A stretch of 64,000 bases of DNA from Takakia lepidozioides (Eukaryota; Streptophyta; Takakiopsida; Takakiales; Takakiaceae), in the NCBI GenBank assembly GCA_030704615.1, contig CM060733.1, forward strand, positions 43,894,001 to 43,958,000, in the 5' to 3' direction. The number at the start of each line of letters is the position of its first letter. Position 1 is the first letter of the stretch. The notes below the pieces were generated by a model that was not told where the DNA came from, did not search any database, and saw only the letters and a program-made list of their open reading frames with translations. Made by a program: the position numbers and the translations under genes. Positions 20,801 through 30,080 of this stretch are shown here, in pieces.

Positions 20801-22928
20801 AGCATATGGGACAAGTTGGTGGCAATGAAGGCATTCTCAGTCACCCTGCAGTGCCACATTTCCATCAAACAATACTGAAATGGGAATTTCCATCATATAT
20901 GAGGATTCGCAATGAAATGACTTCCAAATTCAAAGTCCAAAAGCGAGAGGGGTTGTAGCTTACGAGTTGATGTCGGCCATTGCAGCTTTGAGAAGACTGC
21001 GATCTTTGGGCCCCGCAACCTTCAGCACAACACAATCCACTGCGAAATGCCAATCGAGGTCGTTGGGGTGGGCTTGGGCAATGTGCTCCATCCATGCCAG
21101 GAGGCGATGATTGCCGTCCCACACGTAGAACATCTTACCAGACAAGTGCTGGAAAAGAGGATCACTAGCAATCGATCTCTCGAACTCCTCATTTCGCGTT
21201 TGCCAATGGGGACCCCATTTGTCCACCTCATCGGAAGTGTGGGCACGGGAAGCTCCGTGGTCGTTCTCAATGGAAACGTAAAACGCGGCAGACCCCATTC
21301 GATATCCATCCCGGAAAGAGAATTTCAGCTTGTCGATATCGCCTGGGAGGGCAGGTCTCACCACTTGCAATGACACCAAGCGGCAAAGGGGAATTCGAAG
21401 CTTGGCCGGGTACACCATGCCCCCCAGCACCCTGCCAATGTTGCTGTGGGTGGCCTCCAACATCTTGGCAGCGGCCAACTTCATATCCGCCTCAGACATG
21501 ATGTCTGCTGCAGAGGGGTTTTCTGGCAGCCCACCAGGACCGCCAAATCCAGCCTGTATGCTCCGGGTTTGGGGCCTGGGGATGTCCGGGAGGATGTCAT
21601 CCTGGTCAGAAAGCTCCATGTTGTCCTCCTCAACAGGGTCAGCCACCTGCGAAACCACCTCCAGCACTCTCCCTGTCTCTACTGCCCTCTCCCTGGCTTC
21701 ACCTCGAACTTGCACAATCCGTGCTCTTTCTGGTGTTCTTTCCTCTCCTCCACTCTCCACCGTATGGGTAATTGCAGGGGCTGCTCTTGCCCGCGATGGT
21801 CTAACCCGTGTGTTACTGCCTCTCTGTGGTGTCTTGGAGGGATCCACCGTCTCTGTGCGTCCCTCGCTTACATTGGCATCTGTCATTTGGGCACCCCTGG
21901 CCTCTTCAGCTGCCTTTTCTCTTTCCTCCTGGCTAGCATTCTGTCTCGTTTGTTCTTTTTCCCTCTCACGGGCTTTCTGTTTCTTACTAGGGCTAGCAGC
22001 AGGGGAGCCCTCCAGGACGACCACCTTTGATTGAGGCGAACTGACACCCTCGCGCGCACTGCTCACTCCCCCCTCCGCAGCCCGTGACGGCTCTCTCGCC
22101 GGGGATTGCATGTGCTTAGTTTTCTTCTTTTTCTTTGCGTGGGCGGGCCCTACTGCATGTGCATGAACAACCTCCATTGCCGGATCTGCTGTCCTCATGT
22201 CCTCACGCCTTCACCTGCCATGCCGCCTGCACCAACCTCCCCAATGCCTATTCTGTCGTACTCTCGTTGCAAGTCCTCCCGTCCACCAACAAAAGGTTTA
22301 AGTTTGCCCTCTCGCCCCAAGTTGGGCAATTCAAACATGCGATGAGTTGGAGCTGTCAATGATACCACCAGCGTGCCGGGCTCGTCGTCACTCTGTCATT
22401 GACAAAAATCGTGAAAACCAACATCGGTGCAAAAACCAGCATCGCAACGAGCAGCGCAACCACCATAGCAACAATCGTGTAGCAAAAATGAAAACATAAC
22501 AAGTTTAGGAAGTATGGAGAGCCATGCAACAACAATGAAAACAAATGCAACCATTGCCTGAGAATGACATGCACAAGCAGCCTTCTCCAGAGCTGCCGGA
22601 TTTGCACACGCATTGCAAACAATCTAAGGTTCACTCAACTATCTAAAGTTCACTCATCCAGCGAAGCCAGGATGAAGATGCAAAAACAAAGCGAGGTAAC
22701 AAAGCGAAAGCAAAAAAGAAATCGAACAAACCCAAAGCAGAAGTGGCTTGCCTGAGAGTACTCGGCTTCAGTTGGCGCGGGTTGTGAGCAAGACACTGGA
22801 ATCTCCTGCTGGAGCTTCAGTTTGGCCATGCGAGAGATTGGCCGTCGTCCGTAGTACAGAGCTTTCAACTTCCGCCGCGGTCTGGATGTGAGGTCTCTCT
22901 CAGGAGAGCCACGCCCTTCAGGCGGCAT
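17854..22928 (-). CDS. ParB-like domain / DNA methyltransferase fusion gene (multi-exon)
   Basis: Inferred exons on the minus strand: about 22198-20962 (basic, low-complexity N-terminus; ParB/sulfiredoxin-like domain at residues 270-412 with VWDGNHRLLAWME at 359-371); 20874-20656; 20515-20020; 19914-19706; about 19450-19083 (CDMILLDIPDGE, then GMLLDDGGCVVVLA, strand pattern of methyltransferase motifs IV-V); 18996-18729 (GRILDLTCGTG, motif I); 18640-18438 (MWAGTLSDRHVFAFEPDTALH, motif I/II continuation, acidic tail); 18316-17854 (RWTVPQGEDGIFE, acidic end). Exons are bordered by GTAAGC, GTAAAG, GTGAGT and CAG. Motif IV before motif I fits amino-methyltransferases of the beta type (N4-cytosine or N6-adenine). 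ParB-methylase fusions are known from bacteria and phages. Frame breaks near 20100 and 18055 and the DIPD in place of DPPY make activity doubtful. Confidence 0.68.
19435..19645. repeat. GGCGCC repeats within an MC intron
   Basis: Two near copies of AAAATGGCGCCGAATTTCCA followed by GGGCCAGCCAGTCTAGGGAC lie in the intron between the 19706 and 19450 exon edges. The same unit type (AAAATGGCGCC, GGGACTTAGCC) builds the MB array at 43.8-45.6 kb. A run of about 15 C bases at 19374-19389 lies in or next to the following exon. Confidence 0.75.
22754..22928 (-). CDS. Possible first exon of the ParB-methyltransferase gene
   Basis: Starts MPPEGRGSPERDLTSRPRRK and ends ...TEAEYSQ before GCAAGC, a possible GC-type intron donor. 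The basic RPRRK cluster and LKLQQEIPVS parallel the M4 sequence at 57.9-58.05 kb (AKRRRTRDFG, LKLRLMHEMQTS), which precedes that copy's gene. A further exon may lie at 22350-22206 (MFELPNLGREGKLKPF). Linkage to the main gene is inferred only. Confidence 0.45.
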
Positions 22929-23014
22929 AAGTCCCAGCCAAAAAGATCTCCGTTTTTGGGGTACATGCCTCGAATAGCATGTTAAGCCAAGATTAGCATG
23001 AGATTTAGGGTACG

Positions 23015-23928
23015 TGTCGCGCGGCTTTTACTCACCCATCCCTTCGCTATTCGAGGCGGAAACTCCAAGATAGAAGAGTTGGAAATCTCTAAGTACTCAG
23101 CCCGCGCAGAACAATCAGTCATGACCTACAGCTAGTGTATCATGGGGGTGTTTCCTATTTGTTTCCCTTTTGGCATTCATGTTAGCTACCTTACCATTGA
23201 TAATTAAGTACCAGTTTGCTTTATCAATCTATTGGATTCCATCAACTCATCCATTCATTCCACAGCTTCACTCAGATCTCTCTACACAGTGTGATTGTAT
23301 CGTATAAGTATCCGATTATGATTTATCAGGTGTCAGGCCGAAGCCATTGTGTCTCTAATCTGCTCTACAATATCACTACAACTTTGCATTAACAAACATC
23401 TACTCATCATCTCTCCATCTTCGCTTCCGTTCTTCATCTCTGCCCGATCCCCTCTCCTGCATGACCAAGAATTGCTTCCCCACCAGTGCCTCCAAGAAAC
23501 CCCCCAAAAAGCCCCTGCTTCCTCCTTTATCTTCCTACCCGTGGCTCTAACCGTTTCCCTCACTAACCGTCATCCGTGAACTAACATGTTCCTTTTGCAG
23601 GTGTTGTTCCCCACAGTCGTTCCCTGTCCTGCTCTCCGTTCCCTATGGTCGTGACAGTTGTGTCAAGCTGTGACTGGCTGTGTGAAACTGTGACGGGCTG
23701 TGACTGGCTGTGCGACTGTGTTTGGCTGTGTCTGCTGTGATGACTGTGACGGGCTGTGACTGCTGTGATGGGCTGTGTTGGCTGTGTCGGTTGTGACGGG
23801 CTGTGTAACCCCCCTGTACAGTGCGCTCCTGTCACCCCTAAGGCTCCTGTTGGTCTCAGTCTGTGCAAAATTAAGGGTACCCTATAGATCCCGTATTAAG
23901 TGTCTAAGTCCCAGACAGTCCTCTAACA
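23015..23928 (-). repeat. G2 3' LTR
   Basis: The minus strand reads TGTTAGAGGACTGTCTGGG through the CACAGCC array (23640-23815) to GCCGCGCGACA. A polypurine tract precedes it, so it is a 3' LTR. It abuts MC sequence at 23014 with no primer site. Confidence 0.88.
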
Positions 23929-23950
23929 TTACCGCTTCCCCTCTTAAAAA
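23929..23950 (-). other. G2 polypurine tract
   Basis: Minus-strand AAGAGGGGAAGCGGTAA lies directly upstream of the 3' LTR. G4 has AAGAGGGGAAGGGGTAA at the same place (45898-45914). Purine tracts here prime plus-strand synthesis in LTR retrotransposons. Confidence 0.75.
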
Positions 23951-23966
23951 GCCGTGTCCTCACGGT

Positions 23967-26900
23967 TTACTGATTGCGATTAGCAACCCTTTGTGAGTGA
24001 GTACCTTTCTGACGTTGAGAGTTTCGTGGCGGACTGTGTGTACGAGCCCGAGGTATGTCTCTGGTTGACGGAGATGTTTGATCACTACCTGGATAAGTGA
24101 GGCCCTCTGGAGGCTGATATCGAGGTAACCTTTCAGGCATAGGGGACCCCCGTCGCTTCTTCTCTGCCATCTGAATTGCATAGTCTTCTCCCATGTCAAA
24201 AGAATTCGGTGAAGAAACAGTTGTATCAGAATCTTCATCGCCTCTCAGGTGTTTTAATTTTCAAACTTTTTGTGGAATCCTCTGGGGCATACAATGCTGT
24301 CCTACCATGTCTGGAAGTTTATATTTTACAACTTGTTGTAACCGCTGAACAGCAAAATTGGTGTAGACACTGAGCTCCTTGTCTGTCCAGGTGAGTGGGG
24401 TACCAATTACTGGTGCAGCGTGCAAGTATTTCCATGCCACATGTCCCTTATAGAAAATATCATCAATGCCGAATTTCTGTGTTGACAAATTGTTCCAGGC
24501 CGCTTGAAACCATGAACGAATTTGAGAATCCTTTTGCATCATAACTTTTGCGTCATATAGGTACATATGAGGTGGCACCGAAGGTAATACCCAATGATCC
24601 CCACTGGAATAACTCAGAAAGCGCGCTTGCATCTTTTGTTGCTCAATGTGATAACGTACCAGAAAACAAGCAGTGTAGTATAACCCGCATCCCATGACAA
24701 TACTTGCTACCTCCTTGGTCTTGGTATAAATGAGTCCATGTACAACCTGGAAAGCAATTAATTCCCTCAACATGGTACCTGCCTCGTGCCTGTACTGTGC
24801 AAAGTGATGATCCTCAATTGGTCGATTGTTCGGAAGAACTTTAGTCCTAGTTGCCATTGGCAGCCAGATGCGCATGATTTGGTAGTAATGTGTGAATGAC
24901 TGCGGAGGACTAAATTCTTTCCAAGCCAAATCCAACATGATGGGAATTTGGTTGAAGGGCATAATCATAGCCCTACTGTACTCCCTTGCAGCTGGAGTTT
25001 TAGGTGGGTTAAAAGCAGCATTGCCCCATACCTCAGGCTGTGGTAGTTGTGGTGTGGTTGTAGTAATAACAGGTTCAGCTACTGGTACAGTGACTTGTTG
25101 TGGTGTTGGTGGTACTGGCTCTTGTATCATTGGCATCTCCTGCACCTCCTGTGAAGACTGAAAAGCCAAAGTTCTGGCTTGTAAATAAGAAGCCATTAGC
25201 TGTTCCTGAGGGATATAGACTCTTTTGTCGATGTTTGAAGTCAGGTCCTCCACTTGAGTATGCAATCCGTCTATATCCTCCTGTAACTCTGCTATCCTAC
25301 TATAGACATTGTCTATAGTAATTGTGGCAATGTTCTGCACTTGTAGTCTGAGCTCATTCATCTCGCTTTGGGTGAGCTTTCGTGGTGCTTTGCCCTCTAC
25401 TGGCCTTTGTGCTAACCAGACCTGCATAAGGCTGTTATCCACCAAGTTGCTTGTGGTTCCCCTGAGAGTTTGCTCCTCTCTTAGCTTGTACACTTCTAAC
25501 TGCTGTTGTAAAGCCTCCATGCGCTTCGCATGAGGTTCAACCAGATTCGCATAGGCAGCAAGTAGATTATTAGCTTCCTTCCAAGCCTTGTTAGTGACCG
25601 TGATTTCATTTCTATTGGCCACGAGCGTTTGTTGCAACTCCACGATGTGCTTCTCTTGATCAGCTTCAACCTGCCTGTATCGCTTGAAAGTATCCTCATT
25701 GCGACATATTGTGTTCTTCATATCGACAATGAGTTTCATTTGCTCAACATTCTCTTCTTCTGCCTTCGTACATTTTTCCGCTTGACTGTTTATTTCTTTT
25801 GTAGATTGGTCAAGCATAGTTGTGAATGTAGCACATTGTATCGCCATCCTGTCATGCACTGTCTGCAACTCCGTATGTAGTGCATTCACTTCTTGCAACT
25901 TGCTTTCATGCTGCACCTGCATTTGGTATAGCTGTTGCTTATGTGCTTCGTGCAACTGGTCTTGCGCGAGGCCTGCCTCAATTAATTGTTCCTTGGCCAG
26001 TTGCAAAGCCGCTTCTGTATTCTCCAAGTCTTGCTGCATCTTGAGAGTGAGCTCTTCATCGACCTTGTTTGCACATTCAGTGGCTAGTCGAGCTTCAAAC
26101 TCCTTCCTGAGTTCCTCTCTCAAGGCTGTCAATTGGGTAGTTGGAACATGGGATTTGACATAAGTCCCCAACAAATTAAGTGTCCTGCCTATGGAACTCA
26201 TCAGCATTGCCTGTTGAGGGTCATCATGGTGAGGTTGCTGCTGTTCCTCCTGATCCTCAATAGTGTGATGTCTCACGAACCACTCAGGCCATTGTCCCAC
26301 CGGATTTTCTTCCTGAACCACTTCATCTATCACCGGTGCTACAGTGTCATGACCTTCTGCCTGTGGTACCTCCGACACAGGTGTGCATATTATATGAACC
26401 TCAGGATTTCCCTTGGGCAACTGTTGCACCTCTGGAATCTCTGTCTCCTTGACCAGACCAGAATATTCATAGAGAAGGTCCCCCTTCTCCATTTCTGCCA
26501 CTATCTGTTCTGTAGTTGGAATATCTAACCCTTCTTTTTCCAAATCAATTATTTCTGGTTGAGCTGCATGGACAACTTGTGACCTTGTGACAAGCCGATC
26601 AGCTGGCTGTGATGGTTGTAATACTGAAGTAACTTCCTCCTCCCTCTCTGAAGGTCCTGCTTCCAGTAATAGCATTTCTCTGTGCTGCTGTGCCCCTTCC
26701 TGCACATGAGCTTGGGAAACATTATCATGCGGAATCCGTGAAGCCAGTGGATCCGCCACTACAATCTTTCCCCGTCTCTGCCTCTTAGTCTCGGGTTGCC
26801 CTGCTAGTCCACCCTCACTGTGTGAAGAGCCTTGCTCTTCCATTGCAGTGGTTTATGGCTCAAACACTCCCATCTCCTTTCTTTCTTGCGCATCAAGTAT

Positions 26901-27734
26901 GCCAGAATCAAGAATTATTTGAGCAATGATTGGGCCAGACACTATGATAGGAGACTTTGCGGTAGTACCTTGTAATCTTTTCATCTCCTCCACCAGTGCG
27001 TTGTATATTATGTCCGCACATTGTACCTCTTGTCCCTTCAGGGCTTTGAGTATTTCCTCCGTGAAGGATCTGCTCAAATACTGTTGGTTCTATTTCATGG
27101 CAATCAGAACGTTCAATACCTAACCTACCTCCTTTAGCCCTGGGTACACAACCTTGGTACAAGCATAACCCTGAGTTTTAAAGAAACTCCCTTCTTGGAA
27201 TAAGTCCCCTATTTGCAGTCTTGCCCTGTGTTCCTCCACATGCACCTGACCTGCTGGCAATCGAAACAATTGCTGGAGGTATAGGGGAGTAATCACTAAT
27301 TCAACTCCCTTCACCGTTGTTGTTCCTATCCTTGGCTCAAAGTTCTGCAAAAATTGTAACATGTACTGTCTATGGTGTAATGTCCAATCTATGCTTTGCA
27401 ATCCCTGCAATCTCAGCTCCTCCAATATCTGTATCGCCTGTGGGGTAGCAATCGTTTGTTTCTGCAGAATTGTGGTGCTCTTCACCCTGATTTCCTCCAT
27501 TCCTCTCACTCTCTTCATTTTAGACTCACATAACTGTTTTGGCTGTAACAACTGCAGAAATGCCTATAGTGCACAAAGCATAAACGTATGGTTGCCACAA
27601 AAAGCTATGGGTAATTTCTTGTAAGCCTGTGGAGCTTGCAAGCATCGTTCAAGAGAAAAGCTCCGCTCTGTTCTTTCGTGTCTATGCCACTGCGTAAGTA
27701 ATATTGCGAGCGTATAGTCTGTTAGTTCCTCCAT
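23967..27734 (-). pseudogene. G2 extra ORF after integrase (about 1,260 codons, broken)
   Basis: Starts MEELTDYTLAILLTQWHR at 27734 and ends ...VANRNQ at 23967. Breaks: a frameshift near 27560, small stops near 27110, TAA just before MEEQGSSH, and TGA after PQRIPQKV. The longest open part is 860 aa (26843-24261). Regions: about 300 aa of N-terminal globular sequence; an acidic and Pro/Gln-rich part with a basic KRQRRGK cluster; about 330 aa rich in heptad-like Leu/Gln/Glu (coiled coil); a Pro/Thr/Val linker; and a conserved C-terminal domain with many W and Y residues. No membrane or signal segment, so not a typical envelope. Not recognised. Homologues are in G5, G6 and beside the gap. Confidence 0.7.
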
Positions 27735-30080
27735 AGTTTCCAAGCTATAGCATTGATGGTCTGTCCCGTCGAGACGCCCGTTACTCAGAACGACGTCGCC
27801 TCTTGCGCTCAATTTCCCTCCATTTTCTTGTTCCTTTCTCTGGCTTTCTATTGGCTGTATCCGCTGTGACTGGATTTTAGATTTTATTTTCTTTAGTGGA
27901 CTTTCCCTGCTGGATAGTCCACTAGGATCACACATGTGACAAGAATTTCGCTTTTCTGTACTTGCCGTTTGTTCCATTCCCCTTTTTCCGTATTCATTAA
28001 TGGGCCCGCCTTTCATCCATTTTGACGGCCGTTCTTGTCCTCTTTCTTTATGACACCTATTTTTGCACTTCCTTCTCAGCTGTGTGTCGCGCCCTGACTT
28101 CCACGTGTCTATTTTTAAACTGGTTTCCGTCTTTTCTTCCGTCAGCCATTTTCCTGAAGTTATTGTGTGTCCACCTGTCACTGATTCTATGGATCGTGTA
28201 ACCCAAGTGGGCTGTGTTGAGCTGTGACAGGCTGTGTCATATTGTGGTACGCTGTGATAGGCTGTGATGCACTGTGGTAAGCTGTGATAGGCTGTGACAC
28301 GCGGTGGTAGGCTTTGATAGGCTGTGTTGTGTCGTGCTGGGTTGTGATAGGCTGTGTCACGTTGTGATGGGCTGTGATAGGCTGTGTTTTGCCTTGGTGG
28401 GCTGTGATAGGCTGTGCTTCGCCTTGATGGGCTGTGATAGGCTGTGTTTCGCCTTGATGGGCTGTGATAGGCTGTGTTTCGCCTTGATGGGCTGTGATAG
28501 GCTGTGCTTCGCCTTGATGGGCTGTGATAGGCTGTGTTTCGCCTTGATGGGCTGTGATAGGCTGTGCTTCGCCTTGTCCGCCCGCCCAGGTCATATATGC
28601 TTGGCCTAGCGACAAGTGCTCCATACTCCGTTGGTAACACTGGTACAGCCCGTGATTGCTCTTGCGTTTCAACATGCAAATCATGCTGCAAGGGTTTGTC
28701 ATGGATACCACTGTATCCCTTTAACTTATTGACATTGACTCTTCCCAGCATTTCTTTGTTAATGGTTTGTAACATGGCGGTGTTGTTATCATACATCTTT
28801 TGTATGACATAAGGTCCTTTCCATGGTGATTTAAGCTTAGAAGCTTTAATCTTTCCTTTCTTCTGCAACCATAGAACCAAATCCCCCATCTTAAAAGTCT
28901 TTAACTTGCCTTCATCAAACTGTTCCTTTCTCTTCATCTGTATTCTGGTCATATTATCAGCTGCATCAGCACGTACTTCTTCCACATGGTATAATTCATG
29001 TTTCCTGACCTTAATGGAATCTTGCAATTCCATTCTCTTTCCCCATTCCGTTCTCATGGTAGGTAACAGGAATTCCACTGGAAGTAGGGCTTCCATACCA
29101 TAAACTAATTGGAATGGTGTATACTTAGTGGTGACTTTATATGCAGTCCTGTATGACCACAAAGCTGTTAGCAGCTTTGTATCCCAATCCGTTCTGTTTG
29201 CATTGACTATCTTAGCCAAGATAGTACATAGTATTTTGTTGGTAGCCTCTGCCTGCCCATTACCCTGTGGGTAATATGTTGTACTCTTTCTATGCACAAT
29301 CATGAACTCTTTAGTCAACAACTCAATGGTCTCATTCATGAAGTGACTTCCCTGATCACTGATAAATTCTAAGGGACAGCCAAATCGTGTAAGTATGTTC
29401 TCATACAGGAACCTTGCTGTGGACTTGGCTGTGTTGTCCCTCAAAGCTTTAGCTTCCACCCACTTCGTAGTATAATCAGTGGCTGTAATTATGTACCTGT
29501 TTTGTGTATTCTTGGCTGGTGGGTTAATTGGTCCAACAAAGTCTAGTCCCCATTTCTGAAATGGTTCCGTAGGCATTGTAGGATGCAAGGCCATCCTTCC
29601 AGATCTCTGCAAAGGTCCTAGCCTCTGACATTCATCACAACTCTGACAATACTCGTGTACATCTTTGAACAAAGTAGGCCACCAGTAACCTACGAGTAGT
29701 ATCTTCCTACTAGTAGTCTCTTCTCCAAAATGACCTCCAGCCACTCCTTTATGAACTTCCTCCATAACTTTATTTACTTCATGGTGGTACAAGCATCGTT
29801 TTAGTACTCCATCAGGTCCTAGCTTATACATTCTGCTTCCTACCATAGTATAAGGTAAAGATTTGATAGCGATTATCTTCCTCTGCTCCTTACCATAACT
29901 AGGTGGGCACTGACCATGAGCAAGGTAGTATCTGATTGGCCACTGCCAATCTAACCAGTCATCTGCACTTCCCTGCACCTCCACTGCAAATAGACTTGCA
30001 TCTGGTAATTGATCATCTATTCCTGTGGCTGGTTTGTAGTGTGAGTGCAGGGGGTAAAAATTCAAGTTTTTGTTTGGCAT
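27564..30080 (-). CDS. G2 integrase ORF with repeat-encoded tail
   Basis: 838 aa. HHCC zinc module: H110, H117, C145, C148. Catalytic core: D180 (WGLDFVGP), D242 (ISDQGSHF) and E278 (GQAEATNK), a DD35E spacing. A GPYVIQKM motif follows. From about residue 490 the tail is a run of RRxTAYHSPS decapeptides encoded by a 30-bp DNA repeat. It then reads through a basic Lys/Arg stretch into the first 57 codons of the extra ORF. The first 20 or so residues, MPNKNLNFYP onward, are not element sequence because similarity to G5 begins near 30028. No intact RT precedes it. Confidence 0.85.
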   Translation of the reverse strand: MPNKNLNFYPLHSHYKPATGIDDQLPDASLFAVEVQGSADDWLDWQWPIRYYLAHGQCPPSYGKEQRKIIAIKSLPYTMVGSRMYKLGPDGVLKRCLYHHEVNKVMEEVHKGVAGGHFGEETTSRKILLVGYWWPTLFKDVHEYCQSCDECQRLGPLQRSGRMALHPTMPTEPFQKWGLDFVGPINPPAKNTQNRYIITATDYTTKWVEAKALRDNTAKSTARFLYENILTRFGCPLEFISDQGSHFMNETIELLTKEFMIVHRKSTTYYPQGNGQAEATNKILCTILAKIVNANRTDWDTKLLTALWSYRTAYKVTTKYTPFQLVYGMEALLPVEFLLPTMRTEWGKRMELQDSIKVRKHELYHVEEVRADAADNMTRIQMKRKEQFDEGKLKTFKMGDLVLWLQKKGKIKASKLKSPWKGPYVIQKMYDNNTAMLQTINKEMLGRVNVNKLKGYSGIHDKPLQHDLHVETQEQSRAVPVLPTEYGALVARPSIYDLGGRTRRSTAYHSPSRRNTAYHSPSRRSTAYHSPSRRNTAYHSPSRRNTAYHSPSRRSTAYHSPPRQNTAYHSPSQRDTAYHNPARHNTAYQSLPPRVTAYHSLPQCITAYHSVPQYDTACHSSTQPTWVTRSIESVTGGHTITSGKWLTEEKTETSLKIDTWKSGRDTQLRRKCKNRCHKERGQERPSKWMKGGPINEYGKRGMEQTASTEKRNSCHMCDPSGLSSRESPLKKIKSKIQSQRIQPIESQRKEQENGGKLSARGDVVLSNGRLDGTDHQCYSLETMEELTDYTLAILLTQWHRHERTERSFSLERCLQAPQAYKKLPIAFCGNHTFMLCAL
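28195..28580 (-). repeat. 30-bp tandem array coding for the integrase tail
   Basis: On the plus strand GGCTGTGATAGGCTGTGTTT plus CGCCTTGATG is repeated, nearly perfect in the middle (28381-28575) and degenerate toward 28195. It is in frame as (RRxTAYHSPS)n. G5 has a shorter, more degenerate version at 48230-48480. The GGCTGTG core is the reverse complement of the CACAGCC core of the LTR array. Confidence 0.85.

Larger units (their letters stand above)
17633..23014 (-). mobile_element. MC: M element carrying the ParB-methyltransferase gene
   Basis: The left end GGGGGCTGCTATTTC at 17633, followed by ATGAGC hexamers, matches the right end of MB for about 120 bases. It lies within G0 pol after ACAATGATG, the presumed target duplication; its partner is not in the window. 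The element holds a long minus-strand gene whose 3' end faces this terminus. The far end is not seen: at 23014 the 3' LTR of G2 begins, so MC is interrupted or truncated. Confidence 0.75.
23015..30028 (-). mobile_element. G2: Ty3/gypsy element, minus strand, 5'-truncated
   Basis: From 3' to 5' it contains the 3' LTR (23015-23928), polypurine tract, extra ORF, integrase with repeat tail, and then ends near 30028 where similarity to G5 stops (after CCTGTGGC). RT, protease, gag, leader ORF and 5' LTR are missing. The five bases beside the LTR in MC are GTACG; the partner duplication is not available. Confidence 0.85.

Noticed and set aside
20960-21400. Reading the DGNHR domain as sulfiredoxin
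   Set aside because: ParB and sulfiredoxin share a fold. No catalytic cysteine of sulfiredoxin type stands out, and the linkage to a DNA methyltransferase favours a ParB-like role. A profile search should decide.
24892-26528. Plus-strand ORFs rich in Cys, Ser and Leu
   Set aside because: They are antisense shadows of the coiled-coil part of the gypsy extra ORF; the same shadows appear opposite the G6 copy.
28304-28609. 101-codon ORF of MGCDRLCFAL repeats
   Set aside because: It is the antisense reading of the 30-bp array that encodes the integrase tail.
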